Source of the DNA: Amyelois transitella | Taxonomy: Eukaryota > Arthropoda > Insecta > Lepidoptera > Pyralidae | Direction of reading: 5' to 3' | Length of the DNA: 64,000 bases | NCBI RefSeq assembly: GCF_032362555.1 | Contig: NC_083505.1 | Coordinates: forward strand, 4,083,501 to 4,147,500 | Shown here: positions 33,396 through 44,650 of the stretch, piece after piece | Numbering within the stretch: the stretch's first letter is position 1 | How the letters are laid out: the number at the start of each line of letters is the position of its first letter | Notes under the pieces: model-generated | What the model was told of the DNA's origin: nothing | What the model saw: the letters and a program-made list of their open reading frames with translations, nothing else | Database searches by the model: none | Made by a program: the position numbers and the translations under genes

Positions 33396-34676
33396 CTTGT
33401 ATATATTACATGGAGGTCTAATGATTAATAGAATGCGGTGGATTTTATATTTTTCTGAGTTGATTCACTCTGATCAATCATACAGGGACCAGCATGTTGT
33501 AATCATTGCATAATCAGAGGTGTTATGCAAATCCTTTGAGAATGGTAGGACATGTATAACACGACATTAGGTGAGTCATGGCCTCAGGATAGTTTTTAAA
33601 CAAACAGGCCATTTATGAACTGAGGACTCCACTAATTATTAATTCACTTAAAATACTCATGAATATCATAAGCCTTTTATTATATACTAGTGAGCAGCTT
33701 TTACAAAGACTGAAAATTATTTACAGACACATCGATCATACTTTGGAGAAAACAACTTTACAGTATGACATATAGTTTAAATATGTATGCAAATATACAA
33801 TACTTGACACGATTTAAGTACATTTAATACATATAAGGAATGTTAGCGTTTAAGATAACTTACATACTGTATACATTTATAATCGATTTGAACAATAAAC
33901 TGATGGTAAACAGATCAATATATACAGAGATCTAGTATAATTTTGAAACTTCATAGTTGGCATCGTTTTATTGCTAACAAGTTATTTTATCGATTTAGGT
34001 ACAAGATGTGTCTACTTACGGCTAAGATGTTATGCTACTATGTACAGATAAACGATTAAAATAACGGGCCAACGTAAAGAGCTCGTTGTTTATATACGAA
34101 ATAACAAATTTATTCGAGAAATTTATTTACACAGCAAGATTGTAAATCACAGAGATGAGTGCAAGAAACACGGTCGATGTTAAAATAATAAGAATTCATA
34201 CTCATACGGTGTACCCATTGGCAAGACTTGACACGCGACGCGACAATGCTTTTAAGTTATTTAAACATTTGAATTCATCAATTAAGAAATTGTAACAAAT
34301 ACGGTATTGTAACAATTGTGGACTACTTGTTTAATAATTGCCACACTAATTTTTCATTACATCATCAAAAGGTATCATTTAACTAAATAAAAAATAAAAC
34401 CTACAACGGAAGTACGCTGACGCGCAGTTAGGGATGTCATCGACATTTTCTCATGTGTTCATTTCATTATCACGATAAATAGCAACAACACCTTTGTGTT
34501 TGACACACCTCATTCTGTTCAACTCTTAAGTACCAGTAATTAATGGAAATTTACATACAGCGAGTAAAGTTTTACATAAATTTTCACAACCGAAATTAAA
34601 TATGTATGTTCTAAGTTAACAGTTCAATGACTTCACAAACGTATTACTGACCATCGGTAGTAATTTAAGTCCGTTG
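33396..34676. other. AT-rich stretch downstream of the terminal exon
   Basis: No gene is seen. If the terminal exon at 34703-34963 uses a distal poly(A) site, part of this is its 3' UTR. The first AATAAA on the minus strand, at 34684-34679, is only 19 bp after the stop codon. Confidence 0.45.
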
Positions 34677-34702
34677 TGTTTATTAGTCTGTGGCACAACA
34701 CT

Positions 34703-34963
34703 TCACTCTGCTTCGTCACTCGGAGGAGATGTTTTGAGGGCTGCCGTGGTGAGGTCCAGGGCTGGTTCCTGGGAGAGAGTTGGAATCACGGGGGCATGGA
34801 GCCCGAGAGCGCTCAGGGGAGGCCTTAAGTACGGTGGAATCATCGACATGGTCGGCTCGACGTCTGTGGACGAGCAGGCCGGCATCGCGGGCGGCGTCCA
34901 GCAAGCTGCACTCGAAGGCTCCGGCTTCATCGTCGGCGCGCTTAAGTACGAACACGCCATCAT
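34703..34963 (-). CDS. 3' terminal coding exon of an unidentified, probably regulatory, protein
   Basis: On the minus strand a strong acceptor (ttttgttttgttgacag, with a long pyrimidine tract) precedes 86 codons ending in TGA, with a poly(A) signal AATAAA 19 bp after the stop. The frame beginning MMACSYLSAPTMKPEPSS is chosen because its third positions are about 70% G or C, while the other open frame shows no such bias. The peptide is Pro/Ser/Thr-rich and disordered, with PPYLRPPLSALGL and EPALDLTTAALK; the latter vaguely resembles a CtBP-binding PxDLS motif. This is the usual look of the C-terminus of a transcription factor. I cannot name the family. It is not a complete gene: the upstream exons must lie beyond 34963 on the minus strand and I could not find them. 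Confidence 0.55.
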   Translation of the reverse strand: MMACSYLSAPTMKPEPSSAACWTPPAMPACSSTDVEPTMSMIPPYLRPPLSALGLHAPVIPTLSQEPALDLTTAALKTSPPSDEAE

Positions 34964-34979
34964 CTGTCAACAAAACAAA

Positions 34980-36049
34980 AAGAAAATTAGGAAAAAGGCT
35001 ATTAAGGAAGATTGTTCGAGTTGTTTCCAGAGTAAAGTATAGCTTTCATAAATAATGAAATATGTAGTGAGTATTATGAGATGAGAGGCCTAAAGAATTC
35101 GCGAGTGATGCGGAGGGAGGCTGCTTCTCTAATCACGCTAATGGCCAATGCGCAGCCCCTCTCCGCTGTAAGGAGGCTTTCAGGCTAATATAAGTGGGCG
35201 CAGGAGCAGAGCAGTTCAGTGCTAAATCGTATCACATGTCCGCCACGCCGCCGCTTGTGCTTTCATACATTACACTGGAACTTTTCTAGATTATTCAGTT
35301 TCTCATAACTTTGGTACTGAGATAATCATAGGGAGCATGAACTGGGGAACATTATTTTTATTCCGATATCCATTTTGTTAGACTGATCATCTAAATTGAA
35401 GGGAATTTCCGGAAAAAAATGTTTAAAATTTTAATAAGTATAAGACTTCACTGACGTCCTTGAATTAAAATATCCTTTCCTCAAGTTTATGTAAAAATAT
35501 AAGTAATGTATCTATCTAAAAAAGATTTCTTTTTAAGAAACAAAGTAGAAAACATTCCAGAAAACTCTTGATATTCGCAAAATTAGTTCTGTCAGTCAGT
35601 TGGTACGTGGCAAATTACTAGTGTTTAGATAAATCTCACGTTCTCCAATAAATCTTGAAGGAATTGCAGCCAAAGCGTTTAGCCGTTATATATCATGGCG
35701 TCGGTGCAGGCCGCGGGTTGCGTCCATTTTTCACACATCGCCTTTTAAATTGATTGTATAGCCAGTCCCGAAATTGGTTATTATTGGCGATCCTTCTCTA
35801 TAATTAAATTTAGAATTGATCACAGTTATGTGCAATAATACCAGATTTATGAGGCTCTAAACTACTAAAGATGAAAATTTGTATTGAATCCGGAATTGAT
35901 ACTGCGCTAATACTGTAGAATAGTTAGGCAGGTACATAGTTAATGTGGCGAACAAAAGCCTCTACACAATTGGCATAGTTCGCGTAACAGCTGCTCGGTA
36001 CACGGAGTGTTCTAACAATGATATTGTAACTTTAATATTTATTGCACTT
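34980..36049. other. Probable intron sequence with one GC-richer element
   Basis: About 35085-35260 is an island: 'gaattcgcgagtgatgcgga', 'atcacgctaatggccaatgc' (a CCAAT-like core), and 'aggaggctttcaggctaata'. The rest is AT-rich without features. Confidence 0.35.
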
Positions 36050-36960
36050 GATCAACTCGGGCCCTGCGTCGCCCGACGACGTTTGCTCTACGAGTATTGG
36101 TATGTAAGTTAAATTAAAAACACGACATTTCATGCATAAATTGAGTGGTACGTCTAGCCCCCAACAAGCAGAACTTAATTAACCGCCGCCATTGTGCGCC
36201 AGTAAACCCTTATAAACGCTTTGGTTAATATGTTTAAGCGGCGGTATTGCTTTAGAAGACCTAAACTCTCCTATGAGAATAAACAGAGCTCGAGGCGGGA
36301 GCGGAGCGGACGTGGCGCTCGGCCGAGTCCCGACGCTCAAATGAATTAGTGGTGTTGTGCTGTGACCACCTCCCACGCGGCGGACGAGGGGCATGTTGCG
36401 ATTAAAATATAATTAGGAGCTCGGCAATTGTTTCGCCATCGAGCCAGGTGGCTCGGCTCGGGCTAGGAAAATTAAATAGCCGTATAGGGTTTCCAATTAC
36501 GCTAGCTCGGCCGCGGAAAACACGCTTATTGCCTAATAATAGAAGGGGAAACAATATGAGGATCTTGTATAGTTGATTAATTATTTTGCGCTGCGCAAGC
36601 TGGTACGGTTAAAAATCCCACCGGAAGTGTGCGGGCGCCGCAGGGTGGTTGTGCAGGTGTAGTGTAGCGTATTAATTAGTATCGGAGAGACTGCGCGATA
36701 AATCACGCGCACCTAGCGCATACTTTAATGAATTCAAACGGGCTGCGATAATTGCGTACCTAATTACGGCGGACGGAGCCGGCTAATTTATCACTGTCGG
36801 ATTATGAATTAGGAATATCGTTAATTAAACATGCATAATGTTTATGCGAGCCATTGTCGTAGCGGCTCGCGGATGAAACAATTGTATTCGGAACTATTGT
36901 GCCAAGAATACACGATGACACGCAATTGCGACGATAATCGAATCAACCGGAGTATGTATC
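36050..36960. promoter_or_regulatory. Cluster of candidate conserved non-coding elements
   Basis: About 0.9 kb with GC-rich words embedded among TAATTA, CAATTA and ATTAATT cores: 'ataattaggagctcggcaat', 'cgccatcgagccaggtggct', 'gcctaataatagaaggggaa', 'cctaattacggcggacggag', 'cggctaatttatcactgtcg'. Frames are short and unlike coding. In insects such mixtures are usual around homeodomain-regulated developmental genes; that function is inferred. Confidence 0.4.
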
Positions 36961-38369
36961 TCATTTTGGAATGAAAACTTAATTTTATCTACGTCAAAAT
37001 ATACAACGCCTTAAAAATTCATATATACAAAACCTTAGAAACTTAAGCATTCATCATATAAAAAGGGCAGAATTTTATAATATCCGGTGAAAAACCAGCG
37101 AGGTCAATGTTTATGAAAGAAATCTATGTTAATGGATATTTGATAAATCTAAATAAGTTTAATTGAAGTTTCTACTTTAGTACCGTAATATAGCAAAGAT
37201 GCAATTTGCAAAGGTCAGATTATGTAGCCGAGGTCACCGTGCTGACCCTACATCCGTGTAGTAATGACCGACACATGATACGCAGCCAAGCCAACCTGCA
37301 GGCTACCCAAAATAATAGGCCGACCAAGTTTCAACCTTATTTGTTAATTTTAATGCATGTACTAAGTTTTTTAGTAGTGGAGTAACAGGAAAGGAAATAT
37401 ACTTTTGCGCAAGTTCGTATGTACACTAACACTTGTAGTATAAGTTGGTATTATTATCCGCGTTTTGATTCGTAATGAATGTAACGTTTTGTTTACTGCA
37501 TCTTAAAAGACTGAAAAGGTTGGTTACCTATAGAGATAAATTCACACGATTCACAAATTATCTAGGATCAATTAAATGTATTATCGAACTAAAAAATCTC
37601 TCAAAGTTACCACGAAAGTGTCACTACTAGCAATAAGTAAACCATCAGAAACTGGAACTTTAAGTGAACTAGACAAGGGATATCTCGAAATTCCCAATAA
37701 AGCAGCAACCTTAGCTAAAAGTAAACCATCGAAAATTAAAGTTCTTGCAAACTTTAGGGCAATGTCAATACGCAGCACTACAAATTTGATTATTAAACGG
37801 TTCAAGAAAGGGTTGCATACATACGTCCAATATAATATCGAGCTGAATGGAAAGCGGCTCCGCTTACACAATGGACATTCCATTAACTAGTAGAGCAAAC
37901 ACGGCCGCATCCGGACTAACTCAATACAGAACGATTTCTGGCGAGCGATACTCGCACATTCGGTTGCTAGATGACGACGCTACAGATATGTATGTTGTTT
38001 CTACTAACTATTAGTTAGACAAGTTTATTAATAAATTTTGTAAACAAATATATTTCTTCCCGGTATTACAAAAATGTAAGTCGACACGACTTTTCACATT
38101 TGTGAGTTATCATCTTTTATTGCGTTATTGCGGTGCCGTTATCTGTTACAAGGTTCCCAGAGTTATCTTATGATCACACTCATTGTTATTTAAAGAAAAT
38201 GTATATTAATTTCATTGATTATTAATATACGTTTAAAAAGATTATTTTGATATTACATATTTGATTTTTGATAATTTTATTTTGATGAATGATTTGTTTA
38301 TCCGTCTTTAAATAAACATTAAAAAAATGTTAAGAGCATGGCTCTCATAGTAATTCGTACGTTAAGTTT
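36961..38369. other. AT-rich stretch with one frame open on both strands
   Basis: Positions 37576-37890 are open for about 100 codons on plus and, codon-aligned, on minus. Neither product resembles a protein family, and there are no matching splice sites, so I treat it as chance. The rest has no features. Confidence 0.4.
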
Positions 38370-40030
38370 ATGGTATTCAAAATCCGGCATTTAACTTATT
38401 GGCTCGGTCATTGTATCCTTCTACAGTCTCCACATTTTGCATGCGGTCGATCGGGACATTCCCATCGGGTTGTAACAACACTAGCTGTTTATATTGGGCG
38501 GCCGACGATCGGATAGACTTTCGCGAGACAATGGTCGGCCCTAAATAATTTAATAGTTGTAGACGGGCGCGTCGAGACGACGGCAAACAGTCCACGTTTG
38601 CCGATATTGAGATCATACCCTCGGCTCGGGAGGATCGCCTTTAGTAGGCTATTGTCGCATGATGACTTACGGTCGCATGGATGGTTTTGGAGGCAGTATT
38701 AAGTTTGTGAGAGATGGGTACCCCGGTGTTGACAGAATATACAAATTAAGTATATGATAAGAGTACATAAAAACTTAACGATAAACAATTTATATAAAAT
38801 ATCTTTAAGATCACAACAAAACAAATAAAACAAAGAAACATAACGCAATTTTTGTAGAAATAACTATTTTGTTCATAATAATCTGAAGTCAGAGTCTACT
38901 TATAGACAATAACTATCATAAACTATCAATATGTTTCTAAAATTTAAAGGCACTGAGTTGTTTTATTTCCAGTTTATATAATCAGAAGCGAACTAATTTA
39001 CGTAATACGTTTCGCAAATTCAGACGAGCAATAAGATATGGCACGGTTAGATATAAGAGTGATAGTGAGCGTTCGGTTCGGGCGGGCGGCCATAAATTAG
39101 GGCGGGCGAGGGCGGGCGGTGTCGCGTGCGCCGCGGCCGTTTGTCGCGTCGCGTGCGCCCGCGCTCATTCCTTATTCATGCAGGCGCGGCACGCACCATC
39201 GCAAACTAAAAGCGCTACAGATACGATACTCTAACGTTAGGTGATCTTTGATCTAACAATTATCGTTTGTAGCATGTCCTATGCGAATTAAAGACCATTC
39301 CTCCATCAGATCTCAGAACGACGAAACGAGAATTTTGCTCGTATTATGAATGGATAAGTACGTAACTAGTTGCTCTTCTGTGCTTTGGGTAAGTTGAGGT
39401 AAAACGGTGGCCCGCGCCAGCCCGGCCCGTCAACTTTGCTCTCGATGACCGCTGCATTAATCATCGCTCACGTCTTCACCGATCAATGTTTATCTGCCGA
39501 CAGCCCTCGTCTTTATGGCCCCATGGGTTACTCCATATTTTTATACAAACTTACTAGTTTACTCGTGCACGACGATTTCAACGTAATTTCGGCTGACTCG
39601 GGACTGAAGGGAAAACTATTTCGAGTGCCATAATGTTACTTAAAGGAGTAAGTCCGTCAAAGAGTTTTGCATAATCTCGATAACGAGCGTTCGAGTCGGT
39701 CTCTTACTTCAAAGCTGCCGTTTCAGTTACAGTTTATTATTAATAAAATTTGGTCGGGTTGTTGGTAGGGCACCGGGTAGCGGGGCAGCGGGGCCGGCCG
39801 TAACGAGCGTGGACCGCGCTCGTTATCGGCCCGGCCGGCCAGCGCCGCGGAAAATTCGCCCGAAACTGACGCGCGTGAAAATTTAATGAACGGCCGGACG
39901 CTAGTTAACTAAAAGGTAAAGTGCACCCTCTTGACGTGTTCGGTAAATATTAATAGTGAGTATGCTAGCGTGCGCCATTAAAAATGCACGAGTCCGCGGA
40001 CACGATGCCCGGCGCCGGCCCGCGTTCATT
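38370..40030. promoter_or_regulatory. GC- and CpG-rich region with candidate regulatory elements
   Basis: Islands at about 38370-38700, 39050-39200 and 39400-40030. The middle one is very rich in CpG (gggcgggcggccataaatta, 'gtgtcgcgtgcgccgcggcc', 'gtcgcgtcgcgtgcgcccgc') and could be a promoter-type CpG island or a Polycomb-type element. The last one contains the GC-rich hairpin at 39791-39840. No coding exon was recognised. Confidence 0.4.
39791..39840. repeat. GC-rich stem-loop
   Basis: TAACGAGCG (39801-39809) pairs with CGCTCGTTA (39817-39825) around a 7-nt loop. The stem extends outward through GCCGG and CCGG pairs with two single-base bulges, giving about 18 bp in total. Confidence 0.7.
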
Positions 40031-42430
40031 AGCCTCTTTACATGCGGTCCCTTCTTAAAATTAACTCAGTTTTACTTGAGTCATTTCACACAAATGTAAA
40101 TTTACACCTTCGATAAGCAATTTCTCAATTAAGCACGAATTACTAAGGTAGTAAACTAATACTGGCGTGTTGACAAACATAACGCCTGAACTCTTTCTTG
40201 GCCAGCACATATCGCAATCGAATTTGCCGGATACAATGCGACATTCAATATCGAACTTCCTCTAGTTGCGCTCTATGCATGACCTGCAAACACTTCCTAG
40301 AACAAGTTTTACTATCCGAGCCATTTTAAAACTCTTACGGCCACTATTAGGGATAATAGAAACTGTCTAGCTGGAACGATGAGTCAAGGAATTATATCGA
40401 AGGCTGGAATGATCCAAGTTTGACTTTTATGTGGATTTCGTTTGCGAGAACGACAGTCGTTTGTAGTCCGAGGAAAGTGTTCAAGTTTGGTAAGTCGCGG
40501 GGTGTTTGTCGGGAGGGAGGCGAGGGTGGCGCGATATTTGTTACGCAGTAATGAGGATCGTTAATTATGTATAGCAAGGTGCGTTACTTCAATTCAGAAC
40601 GGTTCAGTGTCGCGGCGCTAGCAAACGAGGTCAAGGGTTCGCGACTCTCAACCCTGAGGGGCTGCCAAATTAATGAGGCACTCCTTTGTAATAAAGAAAT
40701 AACAAGAATTGCGCACGCGAACTCGGGAGTTGGTGTCATTAGAGACTAGGCGCCGCGAAGTCTCCACCGCACGCCTAAACAACGCGGATTCAAAATTTAC
40801 AAAAGAATCTTCGTTTATTCAATATCGGAGCTAAAAATGTTGTCTTAATTATTTTTATCACTTACTAAAGAAACTTTTAAACAAACATATTCTGTATTAA
40901 ATATGTGGTCCCTACCCTATAAATGGCCTTGAATTATGTTTGCAATAATAAATAATTTCCATTTCTAAACACCTTGGAAGAAAAAAAACCTAATTAAAGC
41001 CGCAACTTTGGTAAGTGCCGTCCAAGACATACGACACGGTTCATATTAGCCAAGAGGGTAGATTAGGGCTGCAGGCCCCGGGGCCCGCGGGCGGGTTTCT
41101 AAGCCCGGCTAATTGGATGAACCGCCAGTCTCCAATTAGCGTTGTGATTCATTTTAATCGGGCACCCCTATCACTGCAACTCTCATCGTCGAGTTTAAAT
41201 TATACTAGTGGTTTACAAGGCGGCGCAATTTTTTTTTCAAAAGAATCCTCTTTTTTACAATTTGCTTTAACGAAATATATAGAAGATACAATGTCTGACA
41301 TATCAGAAAAAATAGCTGGGTTTTTGCAATCGGCATGTTGGTTGTATCCTTAGGGTGCATTAATAGAGGATTTTCCGAAATTTTCGCTGGAACGGAAACT
41401 AATATATATTCTTATATTATGTAAAAATAGCGCAATGTTTCAAGTCTAAAGTATACCAATACAAAGGTTGTTTCCAAGGCTAATTTGTCAATTTTCGAAG
41501 TGACTCACTCTACTAGACCAGCCGCCAACCCTTTCGCTAAACCTTTCATCGTTTCATCGTACCTGAGTTTTTAAAGGCCGTTTTTTTATAAATACCACTT
41601 ACAGTAAACAAAGGGTCGTTTCAAGGTCGGTATTTAATTTTGATCGGTCACCCTTAGTACTGTCTTTCCGTATGGTCTTTATATTTTTAGTATGACTTAA
41701 GTATTATAACATTTACATATTGTAATTTACATAGTTGTAAGTTTTTTGAAATAGGCATAACAAGAAAAATACCTATACCTATACCTAGGTATTTTTCTAG
41801 TAGTTTTTCTTTTATATACAATTTTAATATACCTAACTGATGTACGCATCACTAGTATCATACCCTAAATCCGTAAAAACTCTTTTTAACATAAGGGCGT
41901 CATACTTATTTCATACGGGGAAAATTATAATTTAAAAAGGTTTAATTTTTTACAGAGAAGATGGGTTATTACATTCACGAACCCGCCTACTCATTTTAGA
42001 TTAATTTTGTAGAATATGCTGTTTTTGTTACTTGTATTAATAATATTCTGATTTAATTACATCTCATTTTAGGGTTACGTACCTAAAAATAAAAAAGTAA
42101 AACCTTTATCACCTATAGGATATCGCTGCTCGCAATATACCAGAGTAATTAATTAGAAAATTTATACCGTATTCTGAGCTCAAAAGAAAGAGCTAAGATC
42201 ATTTAAAGCGCAATCAAATGAAGTTAACATTAACAAAATAGTCCTAAACCTATACCTGTGAGTAAGTAGCAGAGGGTTAGACAGGGTTACCTCTCGGTCA
42301 ATGGGTTACGAATAACTTAGAAGTCCGGCGTCAATAAAAGTGTAACATCAAAAATAAAAGTGTAATTATGTTAATACAGAAAATGTTTACATACATTTCC
42401 TCCTATATTAATACATAGAGCAACATATCA
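40031..42430. other. Mixed gene-free stretch
   Basis: GC-richer patches at about 40410-40780 ('gaggtcaagggttcgcgact', 'ggctgccaaattaatgaggc') and 41010-41190 ('gctaattggatgaaccgcca', 'ctccaattagcgttgtgatt') look like non-coding elements with TAAT/CAATTA cores. The part from 41230 to 42430 is AT-rich. A short perfect inverted repeat, agaaaaatacct/aggtatttttct, lies at 41763-41798. Confidence 0.35.
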
Positions 42431-42481
42431 CCCGGAGCACTAATGTTCAATATAACATACAGCGTGTAGTTTTTTCATCAG

Positions 42482-42625
42482 CCGAAATGCATTCGATCGG
42501 GGCATATCAAGCAGAGGAACGTGTCCATTAACGGCAGGTTCACAAAACACAAAACAGGCGAGGCGCCGTGCGAGAGGGACGACACGAGAAACCACTTCCG
42601 CGATGAGATGGCGCACTTCCTGTGA
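42482..42625 (+). CDS. Possible 3' terminal exon, plus strand, unidentified
   Basis: A pyrimidine-rich acceptor (gtagttttttcatcag) precedes 47 open codons ending in TGA, starting PKCIRSGHIKQRNVSINGRF and ending DEMAHFL. Third positions are about 70% G or C, higher than the flanks. The peptide is hydrophilic and protein-like but matches no family I know. The antisense strand is also open in register, which weakens the case, and the whole block could be a conserved non-coding element. Confidence 0.25.
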   Translation, partial: PKCIRSGHIKQRNVSINGRFTKHKTGEAPCERDDTRNHFRDEMAHFL

Positions 42626-44650
42626 TTGAGGACCGCTGAACCCCTCCACCGCCCCGCAATCCCTGCATTCAAACTTTTACATATACAACTTTTTTAATAC
42701 GCCAAGTAAATTAGCTATTTGATAACAAATGTCGCTTTCATACGGACGGGCTTTCAGAAACTGCTGCGATTAAATCTCGTTTAACTACTAAATTTATGGT
42801 ATTTCAGCTGAAATATTCTCGTACGTTTTAACTATTTCATTTCGCTAAAGTTCTGCAATGTTCTAGGATTGTAAGATCAGTGTTCATTATGGAAACGCGT
42901 ATTTGTCTGTTTAACATCAGTGGCAGTGAAAGCGGGTGTATATTCGGTGTAATTTCCAGTGCATCCCATTCCATCTCTCTCGCTCAGCTAAGTAATGACT
43001 TAGATCCATTCCGGGGTAAATAGCAAATTGAATGTGTGCCCCTGCATACGGCCACCCCGTTTGTGTAGGGAGTCCTATGCGCTGATACAATTGTCCGTAT
43101 CGACGAACTTCAAGAGATGTCTTTGTGGACGGTTTTTGTGTACATTCTGGTACTATCATTCATTTCTTTGACTTGTGGCTTAAATAACATTGAAGAGGAA
43201 AAAGTCATGAAGAATTAGAACAAATAAAATACTATCTCTAGATTTTAAAATAATTGCACCCCATTTAAAAAGCCTGTAGTAAATAGAGAAAACGTAGTAA
43301 TTTCAACAAAATCCCAAGTTTTGGTGTGTTTGTTTTATGTGCAGCAGACTTGTAAAAATATGTTTTAAAACTAATTTTCGGACGGGCAGAGTAGGACGGG
43401 CCGCGTCGATAACCTGCTAGTATTTACAATGTTTTTCGCCGGTCGTATTTTTTGGCTTGTTTTACGGTCCGGGAATATGAAAAGTTTTGAGAGGCTCTCG
43501 TGGTGAGGCGTAAAGGCGGTTTACGATGCGTCTTCAAGTTGAATGCGCCACATGTTTTGCTGAATTTCCGCGGTATACCCACATTACACGTGCTATGAAA
43601 ATTTTAAACGTCTCGCCTCCAACTAAAGCTGCACCGACCAACGCTGTCTGCTGGGAAACGGGCGCATAATGTGAACCCCACCTTTAGGCGAAATACTTGA
43701 GGGTTTCGTTAAAACCGAGATCTTTTTAACACCGCACAATACAATTTGGTCGGGGGCAGCTGCAAAAACTTTCTCGGTCTCGGGACAACAAAGAGACGTT
43801 CTTATAAATTCCCGATTAAATTTTGGATACGAGCGCCAATGAACACAAATTCGTAGAGTCGGTCCAATAAAGGACGCCATGCAACCGCGTTAGGAGGCCA
43901 TAAACGAACGTATTATCCATGTAAGGCGGAATAGCCGTTGCACAATTAATTGTTTCATTTTGGGAAACAATTCCCGCTCCTCATTCAATTAAGAGCGGCG
44001 ACTGCGGGGTGTGAGGCGGCGGTGCAGGGTTGGGTTGGGGACCCCCCGCTCATGAGGCGGACGTATTAATAGCGCCTGCAATATTGATATACTCGTATCG
44101 TATCCTACGTATCGTTTCGAATACGATATTGTTTGTTAGCAAATTCGATTTGTGTCGATCATAAATCTTGCGCCTTATGTTGAGTTTGGAGTTGATTGAA
44201 TTCACACCGAGTAACGCAAGAAACGTGTCATATGAGAAGCGAATATATTGAAGAGCTAAGCAGTTCGCGTCTCCATTAGGCGGTCCTAAATGAATAATAG
44301 ATACATGAAGCGAGCTGACGAGCGGCAGGAATGCTCAGGTGATGCTGAAATGGGACTCAATTAGCAAAAACACACAGAATTAAGAGAGACAAACATGTCG
44401 GGCGGGACACATGACGAGGCGCCCTCCTCAATCCGAATTTTATATTGCGCCATTCATTATTCATTGTGTTTGTCAAGAAAATTACTGTGGACCTTTTAAT
44501 ATAACTTCTCGAGTCGCACAAACGGAGCTACAAATTGGAGTTGTGAACAAGTTGCGGAAGTCGCGCCAGAACCATGCGATTAGTAGCCGCGTGTCGCGAC
44601 TCGGCGTTGGCCGTCAAACAAATTTAATTTGCTGCTAAATTAATGCGGAT
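42626..44650. promoter_or_regulatory. Candidate regulatory elements, gene-free
   Basis: GC-richer blocks at about 42900-43160, 43380-43920 and 43960-44640 with words such as 'taatgacttagatccattcc', 'gtaaggcggaatagccgttg', 'cacaattaattgtttcattt', 'ttcccgctcctcattcaatt' and 'catgaggcggacgtattaat'. ORFs of 75-85 codons here are not gene-like. Confidence 0.35.

Noticed and set aside
37576..37890. About 100 codons open on plus and, in register, on minus
   Set aside because: Neither peptide is protein-like for any family, codon use is not biased, and there are no paired splice sites or start context.
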